Below are positions 1 to 9,956 of a stretch of DNA of 64,000 bases, in pieces. The translations under genes were made by a program, and so were the position numbers. The DNA is from Brachionus plicatilis (taxonomy: Eukaryota > Rotifera > Eurotatoria > Ploima > Brachionidae): positions 730,591-794,590 of the forward strand of contig QEOQ01000451.1 of the NCBI GenBank assembly GCA_010279815.1, read 5' to 3'. Position 1 is the stretch's first letter; every line of letters starts with the position of its first letter. The notes under the pieces are model-generated. The model was not told the origin of the DNA and ran no database searches. It saw only the letters and a list, made by a program, of their open reading frames with translations.

Positions 1-596
1 AATCTAGACTAGGAAAACAATAATCTATTTGGAATCCTCCAAAAAAAACATTATTTTTTAAAAAATTTATCAATTTTTTTCAATTTAAAAGTGATTCAAA
101 TTTTTAATTAAATGTCTTAGTAATTTACGATTAGCTTGGCAAATTTCTCAATAAGAAATTTAATTTTCATCAGGAGTTCTTAGTACGCTAAAAAACAAAA
201 ATATAAATAAATATTATATTTTATAATATTGGCTTGATAATTTCAAAAGTTTTTTGAGCATGTCTCAAATTACTCCCAACTCATTCTTAGATAAATTTAA
301 GTGGTATTGATGCTTTTGGACGAATTTTAGTTCTAGTTACCAATTGCTGCTATCAATTTTTTAGTCTTAGCATATCTTAAAAATCAGATTCAATTGTTTA
401 ATTTACATCCGACGATAAATTTAATATTTTATTTATTTTAATTTTTATTTGTAAAACTCATTCAGATTAAAAAAATAAAATCAAAAATTTTAAAATAAAA
501 CAAAATAAAAAATAAAAATTAGAATGAATTAAAATAAAATGTTACTAATGAAAGGTGTTATACATTGATCTCAAAGTCGATTCGAGACTGTTTATA
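1..596. other. AT-rich sequence, nothing recognised
   Basis: Very AT-rich sequence with stops in all frames and no coding tract or RNA gene that I can see. It adjoins the LINE fragment that follows and may contain more of its decayed 3' part, but nothing is recognisable. Confidence 0.5.
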
Positions 597-960
597 ATTT
601 AATTCTTTTGAAAGACATTTGATTTAAAATATTGGAAAGATTATCATTATTTAGATTTAGAATAGAGCGAACTGCCTAATATTGAATGATTTGAATTCTT
701 TTGATATTTGCTACTGAAAATGAATCTAAACATGGAAAATAATAATCCAAAATAGATCTCATTAAAGATTTGTAAAAAGTTCTAAGTGTTTTGGGTTTAA
801 GATCCCATTTCTTATTTGATAGATATTTAATTATTTACAGACCTCAATTACAGCGCTCTTTTCATGTATTGACGATCTGAATGAAATCCGACAAACTGAA
901 TTTTGCTTTTTTTTAAAATGATTTCATTTAATTGAATATCTTGTTTTAATCATTTAAATC
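597..960 (-). mobile_element. LINE reverse-transcriptase remnant
   Basis: On the minus strand a degraded open segment reads SNKKWDLKPKTLR, then YKSLMRSILDYYFP, then a Ser-Phe-Ser stretch. This is the C-terminal (thumb) part of a non-LTR retrotransposon reverse transcriptase of the jockey/CR1 kind. It is interrupted by stops and frameshifts, so it is dead. It is clearly related to the better preserved copy at 24211-24645, which has NKKWGLNQNTLG and YKSLVGSILDYSFP. Boundaries are approximate; the 5' end and the rest of the element are missing. Confidence 0.7.
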
Positions 961-1860
961 ATTTTGTTCAATTTGTTCAGTTTGTTCAGTTTCTTGAGTT
1001 TGTTGAGATTTGTGTTATCTATTGTATTTTTATATTAATTGATTTTAAAAATTGTCAAAATTTAAAGAAAAAAATTATTTAAAATATTTTTATTGAAAAC
1101 ATTATTTTAAAATTTTGAACAATTACATTTCTCTCAATTAAAAAATAAAAAGTTTTCAAATTCTTCATCAATGTTTGAATTTTTGCCGTTTTCACTCTCA
1201 AGACTAATGAAAATTTTTGTATACAAAATGAATAAACTGAACAAAATGAATTATATATATGTAATACCTAATATATTAGATTTATGTTAGATAGATTTAA
1301 CAATCTGAATGTATTAAATGCAGAACGTCGGATTAAAGGACCGTTTTCATTACCTCACAATTTAAATTATAACTGTAAACTTTGACTTTTTTCTTTTAAA
1401 TTTTTTGCGAAAATCATAAAACATGATTTTTCATGAGTCTTAAAAATGATCAGTGAATATGACCAAGCTAATAGCATTTTTGATTCCAGAAACTTGTTTG
1501 TTCAATACAACTTGAGAACACCTAATCCCAGTTTATTGTTTTACGCAAAAATTCATAAACCATTCCTATACTCTTTATAAATTTGAAAAAATTAGTAAAC
1601 AATACTGTAAATTTTAAAGTTTTAATATTTTAAGAAATATTCAAAAGGACCAAGTTGACAAAATTTGATTGTGATTTAATTTATGCTAAGAAATAGCGTA
1701 TATTAATTCTTTTTTCTTTTATCAAATTAGAAATTTTCATCTAACTAACTAAAAATTAAATTTAATTCAATGTTTTGATTAGATTTAAAAAATAGTGTTT
1801 GCATGTTTTTTTCTCACAGTTAATAAAATTCCATACCCACATATAAAATTTAATTTTGTG
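961..1860. other. AT-rich intergenic sequence
   Basis: No gene is visible. The start (961-1005) has a short imperfect tandem repeat of TTTGTTCAG-like units. The remainder is upstream sequence of the secreted-protein gene. Confidence 0.5.
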
Positions 1861-1862
1861 AA

Positions 1863-1900
1863 TTTAGCATCTTTATTGGGCATGATTGTAAAATATAAAT
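1863..1900 (+). promoter_or_regulatory. Promoter of first secreted-protein gene
   Basis: A TATAAAT box lies at 1894-1900, about 46 nt before the ATG. About 31 nt before the TATA box is TTTAGCATCTT (from 1863), followed by GGG. The same motif and order are found before the paralogue at 6049, so this is probably a shared core or tissue-specific promoter module. Confidence 0.55.
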
Positions 1901-1945
1901 ACCACTAGTGGTTAATAATTTAAGAGTTAAAATTTAACATACAAA

Positions 1946-2641
1946 ATGAAATCAATTTTAGCCCTTTTGTTGATTGGTTTTGCTTGCGCAAGCGCTCAAG
2001 GAACCGATTTTTTGATTGATAATATTGTCAATCCAGCCATTGACCAAATTACTGGTGAAACAGGCTCATTTTTACTTAACCAACTATTAGGCTCATTTGT
2101 TAACTGGCTATTGGGAAAAAGAGATGTCGGAATTGAACAAGTTCAGCAAGTTATTTCCCAAGTTCAAAATCACTTTAATAACTACAAAGACAAAATTGAC
2201 CAAATTATTTTAAATTTTACAAGCCAAGTGCAAGGTTTATTTAATTTGTTGAATTTAAATGGACCAGCCAGATCTTTTGCCAGAGTTGAATATATTCACA
2301 AAATTGCTGATTTGGAAAATTTCATTAAAGAACAAGCCATGGCTTTGTTGCAAAATTTATTCCAAGTTTTCCAACAAGCATTCGGTCAAAATTTTTTAGT
2401 CAAATTTGATTCAAAATCCAGAAAAGAACTAGGTAAAATTTCAAATGTAATTGACAATTTGAATTCAAATATTTTGGAATTTTTGGAAAACTATGGCCAA
2501 TCATTATTACAAGCTTCTTTTAACATCTCAGAATTAGCTCAACCATTGTTGAACCACTTGCAACAACAAATATCTGATAATGCCGGAAATGTTTTCCAAC
2601 AAATTCAACAAGTTCTCAATCAATTGCAACAAAATGCCTAA
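1946..2641 (+). CDS. Small secreted Gln/Asn-rich helical protein (paralogue 1)
   Basis: Encodes 231 residues with no intron. Residues 1-17 form a typical signal peptide (MKS, a hydrophobic core, then ASA before the likely cleavage), so the product should enter the secretory pathway. The mature part is rich in Gln, Asn, Leu, Ile and Phe and should be largely amphipathic helix. A dibasic GKRD site near residues 57-60 could be cut by a prohormone convertase. NFT (about residue 90) and NIS (about 192) are N-glycosylation sequons. A poly(A) signal AATAAA is at 2675-2680. The gene at 6049 is a diverged copy with the same length, signal peptide, KRD site and C-terminal SQPLL/AQPLL-QQQ pattern. I do not recognise the family. 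It could be a lineage-specific secreted or mucus/egg/surface protein, but nothing in the sequence fixes its role. Confidence 0.85.
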   Translation: MKSILALLLIGFACASAQGTDFLIDNIVNPAIDQITGETGSFLLNQLLGSFVNWLLGKRDVGIEQVQQVISQVQNHFNNYKDKIDQIILNFTSQVQGLFNLLNLNGPARSFARVEYIHKIADLENFIKEQAMALLQNLFQVFQQAFGQNFLVKFDSKSRKELGKISNVIDNLNSNILEFLENYGQSLLQASFNISELAQPLLNHLQQQISDNAGNVFQQIQQVLNQLQQNA

Positions 2642-2699
2642 AAATTTGGCTTATAACTTTATTTTTTTTTTGTGAATAAAAAAGATCAAAGCAGTTTGA

Positions 2700-5600
2700 A
2701 ACCAGAAATTTAATTTAGCTTTCCATGTTGATAAATAAATAAATGCTAATAAATAACAATTTTACGTAAATTTCTTTAAAATACAATCGATTCATTAATT
2801 TTTAAATGAAATATTTTCTAGTAGAGGATAATTATCATGGGTCTATTGCAAAATGTGACCAGTAAATCCTACTAAGTTATGTGATCAGGCCTGACCACCA
2901 ATTCCATGATTAGTAAATATCTGATCAAAAAAAAAATTTGATTAAAACTTTGAAATTAAAAATTGTGTTTTTCTGATAAATGTAACTCTAATCAATTTCC
3001 CTTTTAAAAGAATTCGCAAAATAGATAAAAGAAATTTATCTTTTTTTTTCTTCTATTAAAAACAGGAAAATACATATTTTAGATAACAAATGACTGATGA
3101 ATGTTCTTTTTTAACGAGACACTATTGAAATAAATTAATTATTATTGAGGTAGCATTTTTGGTTTCCAGTTTTGAAGCCAGAATTCAATTTTCTTAAAAA
3201 AAGAATTTATTATATTCAAAATATCACCAAATTTTTTAAAAATAAAAAAAATAGAGCAGCCATTGGAAAAAATAGAGAATACCTATAAAGCTATTACCGT
3301 TTAATTAAACGTAATAAATTTATAAGTTAATTTTTAAAAATTAAATTTGCACAACAGTCAACCCCCTTTAGATCGAACTTTGATAATCCGGAAATCTTGT
3401 TAACCTAAATAAAAATTATAAAAAATAGCTTTTATGTAAAATATTCTTATTTTATTGGCAAATTGAAGTTTCAAAATTTTAAGATCAAAACGATCATTTA
3501 AAATTTTAAAACTTAATTAATCTAATGATTTTGATAATTTTTAAAAAACAAACACTAAACATTAAAGACATTCAATAATGGTTCAGAAAGTCTAATAATG
3601 GTTCATTTTCAAATTTACATCAAAATGGTTGACTTCTAATTTATTAAATAAAAACAATCAATTATTTAAATAATTCAGATTTAGTTAATTCAGAAATTCA
3701 AAATTATAACTTTGATATTCATTCAGTCAAACTAAAATAATTTTTTTTTTCAATTTAAACAAATTAAAAATTTTAAAATATTAAATTTTATTTTTTGTCT
3801 TTAAACGATTGTATTAAGATCAATTAAAAAATTTAAACCTATTAAAGTTAAATAAAAAGTGATATTTTAAACTTTCATATATGAAAATAAACTTGACATA
3901 GCATGTCGAGCAATTGCTTAGGAGAAAAAATTTTTTTTTTCCTTATTATTTAAAAAAATACTAGATTTTATATTTTGATCTTTTCTAAAACTTCAATTTG
4001 CCATTTCTCTTTAATCCGAAAAAAATCGAATTCGTTTATCCGAATCATTTTTAGCTATTTTAATTTGACAATTTATTTATATATATTTTTATTGTTCATA
4101 CTGCTCATATAATAAAAAAAATTTGAAATTAATAGGTGCGAGCGCCATAATAAATAAGGTAATTAAGTTCAACGAGCAAAAAAAATGTTTTGATGAAGAA
4201 GATCTTAATAAATTTAATAATTTAGTAAATAAGTTAAGATTTTTCTAGTTAATTCAGAAATAAACAATTTTAGATGATTTTGTTACAGTAAGATAAAAAT
4301 CCGTTTGTTATTTTCTAATTATAAATTCACAATTTCTTAACAATAAAGTTTGGTTTTTTTAATCAGAATTTTTTATAAATTTGTCTTTTTTACGGATTAT
4401 CGAGTTATCTGAATTTAAGTACTAACTTGGACTTGAAGACTTGTGACTTTTATTAATTCTGCTGTAGTCTCACCAAGCAATACTTAACTTCATTAAGAAA
4501 AGGACAAACATAAGAAAATAAATTAAAAACTTCAAGATAAGAGCTAGGTTTTCTATATTGTATCCATCCCGTAATATTTAAGATATTAACATTTTGATTT
4601 TATCTGAATCTAATTACTGAACATACTCCTGTAAACATTAAAAATATAAAAAGCGTTTCAAAAATAACTAGTTTTATAACATTTTCAGTGAATTTTTAGT
4701 AAATTATTGCTTTCTTTACTTGAATCAAAAATTAAAAAATTGTATTGCACAAATTATTAAAAAATTATCTAATTATAAAATAGAATAAACGTTGATCAAT
4801 AAGAAAATATTATTTGTTTATTTGAAAAATAGTTTGGGCAGATACCCAGGGCAGTTCCGAAATGTATAAGCCTTCTTTTCAGTCCTTTGTTAGCAATTTA
4901 ATTGGTATAAAATAAAAAAAATTAATTTAATAATAAAATGATGATTAGAAATCAAAGAATTTTTTGTGTCTTTCAAAAATATTAAAATTATATAAGCAAC
5001 ATTGATGATTTTCTTTAATGTTATTTTAATTCTTTAATTTTTTAAAAAATTCCTTCATTTAACTACCAAAAAGCAAAAAATTAAGGAATTTTTATTTTTC
5101 TAAAAAAACTGTTAAGAAACATTAAAATAATAAAAACCAAACATTGCTACAGTTAAATCTAAAAATCCAAGCATGCACGATGAATTGCTCTAAATAGCTA
5201 ATGTCAAAATTTATGATTGATGTCAGTTTGGTGAAAATTTCTGAAGATAAATGTTTAAAAAATATTTGAACACTAGTTTTTGACCATTTGAATGATTTCT
5301 TTCAACTGAACCTTTTTATCTATAGTGCTTCTTTTTGATTAGCACTAGAATAACCGGTGTTAATTTAACATCGACGTTAATAGCTAATATATCAAGAAAG
5401 TTTAATTAGATTTTAAAAAACTTATTCTATTTTGTTTATTTAATTAAAATAAATAAGAATTAATAAAATTATCAAAATTTACAATTTTTAAGAACAGATA
5501 TTCAGAATAGCCTTAAAAAAAATTTTTATTTTTTGTTTGATTTAATGTTAAAATAGCGCAATCAGGCAGAACTGTAGAATTTTTTTTACAGATGTTTCAA

Positions 5601-5940
5601 TTCAATATAGGATAAAATTACAAAGAGTAGATACTTTTCATTTGAATAATGAAAAGACTTGTTTCTTAAAATTTTTCAATTTAAGCTTTGTAATATGGAG
5701 CCTAGAACAAATGACAAAATATACAGCTTTAATTTTGGTTTAAACTTTTAGACATAAAATTTTTGAAAACTCATAAATTAAAGAAGATTCAAAAGTCAAA
5801 TTATCTTTTTTGATAAAATATTTTTCTTTTCACAACATCCTCTTTTTTAATAAATTACCATCGCCTTCGTAGACTTATTTTTTCTAATTACGTAAAAAAT
5901 CGTACGAGTAAAATCAAATCAATTTTGGATGCAAAAATTT
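2700..5940. other. AT-rich spacer between the two secreted-protein paralogues
   Basis: About 3.2 kb of homopolymer-rich AT sequence. I read both strands for splice-bounded exons, RNA genes and transposon ends and found none that I could support. Confidence 0.5.
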
Positions 5941-5944
5941 TATC

Positions 5945-5993
5945 TTTAGCATCTTGGGAAAATGTTCAAGATGGAAAAAAATCTCTATAAATA
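5945..5993 (+). promoter_or_regulatory. Promoter of second secreted-protein gene
   Basis: TTTAGCATCTT followed by GGG starts at 5945, and TATAAATA is at 5986-5993, about 56 nt before the ATG. The layout matches the promoter of the paralogue at 1946; spacing between motif and TATA box is about 41 nt here and 31 nt there. Confidence 0.55.
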
Positions 5994-6048
5994 CATAGCC
6001 AAATACATTGTGACAAAATATTGCAAAAGTCAATAAAACTAATCTAAA

Positions 6049-6735
6049 ATGAAATCAGTCCTAATAATTGTTTTGCTGGGCTTCGCCTACGCTACCGCCC
6101 AAGACATCGGAACCGATTTTTTAATTGATAACATAGTAAGCCCTACAGTCAATGATATAATCTCTGGCGTTGGAAATTACTTGGTTACATCACTTGCTAA
6201 TTGGGTAACTGGTTTGTTTGGAAAGAGAGATTTGAACGTCAATCAAATTATTTCCCAAGTCCAAAATTTGGTAAGCAACTACCAAACCCAAATTGATCAA
6301 ATTATTGCCGGTTTTTCAACTCAAATTCAAAATTTATTCAACATTTTGAACTTAGCCACGCCAGCCAAATCAGCTCTTAGAATTGAGTATGTCCACAGAA
6401 TTGCCGATGTCGAATTAAAAATCAGAGAAGAAACAGTCAACTTTTTGAGCGATTTGTACGCTATGTTTCAACAAATTTTTGGCCAACACTTCGAAAATTT
6501 GTTTAACTCTCATGGAAGATCTGTTTTCAATAATGTCACTTCAATCATCAACAATTTGACCAATACTATCACCCAAGTCTTGGAAAATTACGGAGAATCT
6601 TTCTTGCAAACAGCCGTCAACATCTCTGACTTGTCTCAACCATTATTGCAGCAATTGCAACAACAATTGGGAGTTGATGCTGACCAATTGGTCCAACATT
6701 TCCAACAAATTATCAACCAATTCCAACAAAATTAA
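6049..6735 (+). CDS. Small secreted Gln/Asn-rich helical protein (paralogue 2)
   Basis: Encodes 228 residues, intronless and tandem to the gene at 1946. The signal peptide is residues 1 to about 17 (MKSVLIIVLLGFAYATA). Shared landmarks with the paralogue are GTDFLIDNIV just after the signal peptide, FGKRD near residue 60, SQVQN, IEYVHRIADVE, a LENYGESFLQ block, NISDLSQPLL and a Gln-rich tail. NVT, NLT and NIS sequons are present. By eye about half the positions are identical, so the duplication is not recent. A poly(A) signal AATAAA is at 6758-6763. G+C is higher than in flanking DNA. Role unknown; the signal peptide and dibasic site argue for a secreted, possibly processed, product. Confidence 0.85.
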   Translation: MKSVLIIVLLGFAYATAQDIGTDFLIDNIVSPTVNDIISGVGNYLVTSLANWVTGLFGKRDLNVNQIISQVQNLVSNYQTQIDQIIAGFSTQIQNLFNILNLATPAKSALRIEYVHRIADVELKIREETVNFLSDLYAMFQQIFGQHFENLFNSHGRSVFNNVTSIINNLTNTITQVLENYGESFLQTAVNISDLSQPLLQQLQQQLGVDADQLVQHFQQIINQFQQN

Positions 6736-7007
6736 ATAATTCATCGCATTAACATTGAATAAAAATAAAATATTCTAATTATACTTTTATTAAAAATGTT
6801 TAACTACTCGTTTAATTATTAAAAAAGAAAGTTAAATTAAATCTTTATATTTGATGGGCAACAAAAACTTAACGAAAAAATTGTACATATTCTTAACTAG
6901 CTTTATATTTGATTAAAATTTTTATCAAATTTTTTTAGAAACGACTAGAATTTAATTGATTTATGATTAATCTAAGTATATTTTTTAAGAAAAATTAGAT
7001 ATTTTCT

Positions 7008-7583
7008 TTAACACTAGAAGCACCAAGGAGTCAAAATGACTCTTTTACGATTTTTGGCCGCTAAAATCAAAGTAAATTTTTGTTATTTGAGCATAACATT
7101 TTTTTTTCAGCATAAAAATAAGAATAACTTTATAAATTAACTAAATTTAAATTCAAAAAAATTTGTCTTTGTGCCAAATCAAGTATATACTACTAGAAGC
7201 ACAAACGAGTCAAAATGACTCTTTTTTCGGTGTTTGACCGCTAAAATCTAAGTATTTTTTTTATTTGAGCATAATTTTTTTTCAGCATTAAAAATAAGAA
7301 TAACTTTCAAAAATTCAAATAAAAAAAAATTGTTCAAATTCGTTTATGTGGTAATTATAAAGCGACAAATTTTTGTTCAAAATGTAAAAAAGCAGGGTGT
7401 GTATATTGTACAAAAGAAAAAAAGAGTATTTGTAAAAAGTGTGATTGACCATTGAAAAGACTAAAATTTATTAATTTAGTATTTTTATTCAATTAATTTA
7501 ATAATTTAAATAAATTTGAACATAAAATATATGATTTATTCCTTAACAGTCAAAATGACTCGTTTTGGTGCTGCTAGTTTTAA
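7008..7583 (+). mobile_element. piggyBac-type element, internally deleted
   Basis: The element is flanked by TTAA at 7008-7011 and 7580-7583, the target duplication of piggyBac transposons. Just inside are inverted ends: CACTAGAAGCACCAA on the left and, on the complement of the right end, AACTAGCAGCACCAA. Each is followed by a GAGTCA..TGACTC palindrome. The left end and adjoining sequence are directly duplicated inside the element (7012-7175 and 7191-7320). The interior keeps only the tail of a transposase (separate entry). It is therefore a non-autonomous deletion derivative. Confidence 0.75.
7341..7448 (+). pseudogene. piggyBac transposase C-terminal Cys-rich domain remnant
   Basis: An open segment of 35 codons ending in TGA encodes a Cys cluster: LCGNY, then NFCSKCKKAGCVYC, then CKKCD at the end. 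The C-x2-C spacing matches the C-terminal zinc-binding domain of piggyBac transposases, which lies just inside the right end of intact elements, as it does here. The catalytic DDD region is absent. It cannot make an active transposase. Confidence 0.6.
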
Positions 7584-7806
7584 TTCCAACACATTCTAGC
7601 ATATAGTGAATTCTACTAAATAGGCTTTGAGTTTATAGCAAATGTGCGTACTTTAATAAAGAAGAAAATCAAACTGTGCTAAAAAAATCTTAAAAAAGCT
7701 AAAATAAATTATGTAAATGATTTTGAAAATTTTCTAAATTTTTTTAAAATATAATTGAGAAGTTTCGATTTAGAAATATTGAAATAAATTTCAAGTAATC
7801 TTTAAA

Positions 7807-9293
7807 ATGAATAATGAAACATATGAATACAAACCGTTGTCCCTGATGTTTGTTGAATATAAATCAGGTACGTAAACCTGGTTTATTTGATGATTAGAAT
7901 GATGATGACGTTGAATACAAAAAGGAGATTTGCTCGGATTTATCTTGGCTTGGATCACAATGTTGCCAATTTTGTATGCTGTTTCAATTTTTACAATCAT
8001 TATAATTCGCAGAGATTTAACGACAGTAAAATTTATGAAAATTTTAAGACCTAACATTTATTTTTAAAATTTTTAGATACTTTACTTTGTCGGATTTTTA
8101 ATTACTGAATTAGTCAATTTTGTGCTTAAGAATCTTATCAAACAACCAAGACCATACTTAAGTATTTAAATTAAGCCGAGAAGCATGTTTAAAAAAATTA
8201 ATTTTTGAGTTAGATGAACATAGAAGTAAGGGAAATTTTAGTAAATATGGAATGCCATCCGACCACTCTCAGGTCATGTTCTATTTTTCGACTTTTTTTG
8301 TTCTAATGGTTGCATATCGGTAAAAAAAAATGCTTTAAATTTATTTAAAAATCTCTAAAAATTACCAAATTTCAAAAGATATTATATTTATCAAAGCAAA
8401 TTAATGCAAATTTTAATAAAAAGTTTTTTATGTGTTCTCGCTATTTTTGCCGCAATTCTGGTAGCATTTAGCAGGTAAATCATTTTAAATTAATTGAATT
8501 TTTTGAATATATTTTAAAAAAAAAGAGTTTACTTAAAATACCATACAAATGAACAAGTTATAGCAGGCTCATTGATTGGTATACTTTGTGGTTCAATATG
8601 GTTCTTTTTTGTCCATACAATTTTTTCAAAATATTTTCATTACATCACAACATGGTAAGTAGTCGAATGAAAATCTTATGTAATTTTTTTAAGCTTAAAA
8701 AAAAAAATTTCCATTTTTTCTTTCATTTTTTACTAAAATTTGTTAAAGCTTAATTTCTTTCAAAAACTAACTTTACTTACGAAAATATGCTTCTGAATAG
8801 TTGTCTAACACTAATGAACTATACTTGATGGTAGGTAGATATATTCACAGGTACTTTTCCATGCTATAGATATTTTAATAAAATATTGAAATTGTGTTTA
8901 AGGATAAATTTAGAAATTAATCAAAAAATGTTGCCTTAACTCTCTTTTAAATAACCTTTCACAAGTTGGAAAATTCTTTCCTTTTATAGTCCTCTTGGCA
9001 AAGACGAATCAAGTTTGGAATTTTCAGAATTTTAAATGGTTTAATTTAATTTTATGACTAAAGTTAAATTAACAATTTAAATAAAAAACGCTGTATAAAA
9101 TAATATTTAATGCTAAAATAAATTTATTTTGCAGGAAAATAAGTGAATTTTTAATGATTAGAGGTAATTTGAATTTTATGTTTTTGACTAAAAAAAGAAC
9201 AAAGTCTTATCAAAATTCTTTATTTAAGATTACACTCATATTCCAAATATTCTTTTGTTTCAATATACTGCTGAGCGAAATGAAGCAAGGTAA
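7807..9293 (+). CDS. DOLPP1: Dolichyldiphosphatase (DOLPP1)
   Basis: Spliced gene, exons 7807-7867, 7925-8025, 8077-8161, 8214-8319, 8379-8474, 8526-8654, 9135-9163 and 9229-9293. All introns are GT..AG, mostly 51-65 nt, one of 480 nt; total 672 nt, 223 residues (human 238). The family hydrolyses dolichyl diphosphate on the lumenal side of the ER so that dolichyl phosphate is recycled for N-glycosylation. PAP2-superfamily motifs are present in order: KNLIKQPRP (K-x6-RP), KYGMPSDHSQ (P-S-x-H) and SRVYLKYHTNEQ (SR-x5-H, with the Gln that DOLPP1 has in place of Asp). Several hydrophobic membrane segments surround them. The end, IPNILLFQYTAERNEAR, matches the conserved DOLPP1 tail; the stop TAA is read through from the last exon. 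Phase is consistent at all seven junctions. Confidence 0.9.
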
Positions 9294-9956
9294 TTTTTTT
9301 CAAACAAAAACATAACTTTATTCAAGGTTTAAAATGAATTAAGTATTCGTCGAAAAAACAAGAACAACTAACAAAACAAGTCTGTTTCAACATCAATGCT
9401 GATTGAATAGCAATCTTGAGTTATAGTTAATTTAAACTTTAATTTTATAAAAAGCGTTTAAAACATTTTTGATTCTAATTATTTTTTTTAAAACAAAAAA
9501 TATTTTTGTTTGCTCTCAAAATATAATAAAATTATTCAACTCTATTTTAATTTAATTCGGCTGTAAATAATTTTAATTGAATTTTTTTTTCAAAACTTTT
9601 GTTTTCAAAGATTGTATGATCATTTTAGAAATTAAATTATACATTTAATAGATTTCTTTTCTTTGGCTTGAATTTTTTTACCTTAGCTAATTTTACGCCG
9701 TGAGTATTTGATTCTTGTTTTAACAGCAAGGAAGCTCTCGATTAAATCAGTCAGGATTTAAAAAACTTGATTCTACGAAATAAATCTTTCCTATTCTAAA
9801 GATTCATTCATCCAAGTTTTTAGCAAATTAACATGATCTTAATTTAAAAATAATAGTGCACCAGAGTTCTTACGTTATATCAAATATTTAATCTTTGCAC
9901 AAGATTTTTTAAATTTGACTTTTTTTACTTTATGTTGACTCCTTATTTATAACTAG

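Noticed and set aside
7791..8057. Minus-strand open frame of 88 codons
   Set aside because: It lies antisense to DOLPP1 exons 1-2, whose plus-strand translation matches the family; the minus frame is chance.
9290..9342. A ninth DOLPP1 exon after a 37-nt intron
   Set aside because: The last exon reads directly into TAA (9291-9293) at the family's usual end; an extra intron is unnecessary and would be unusually short.
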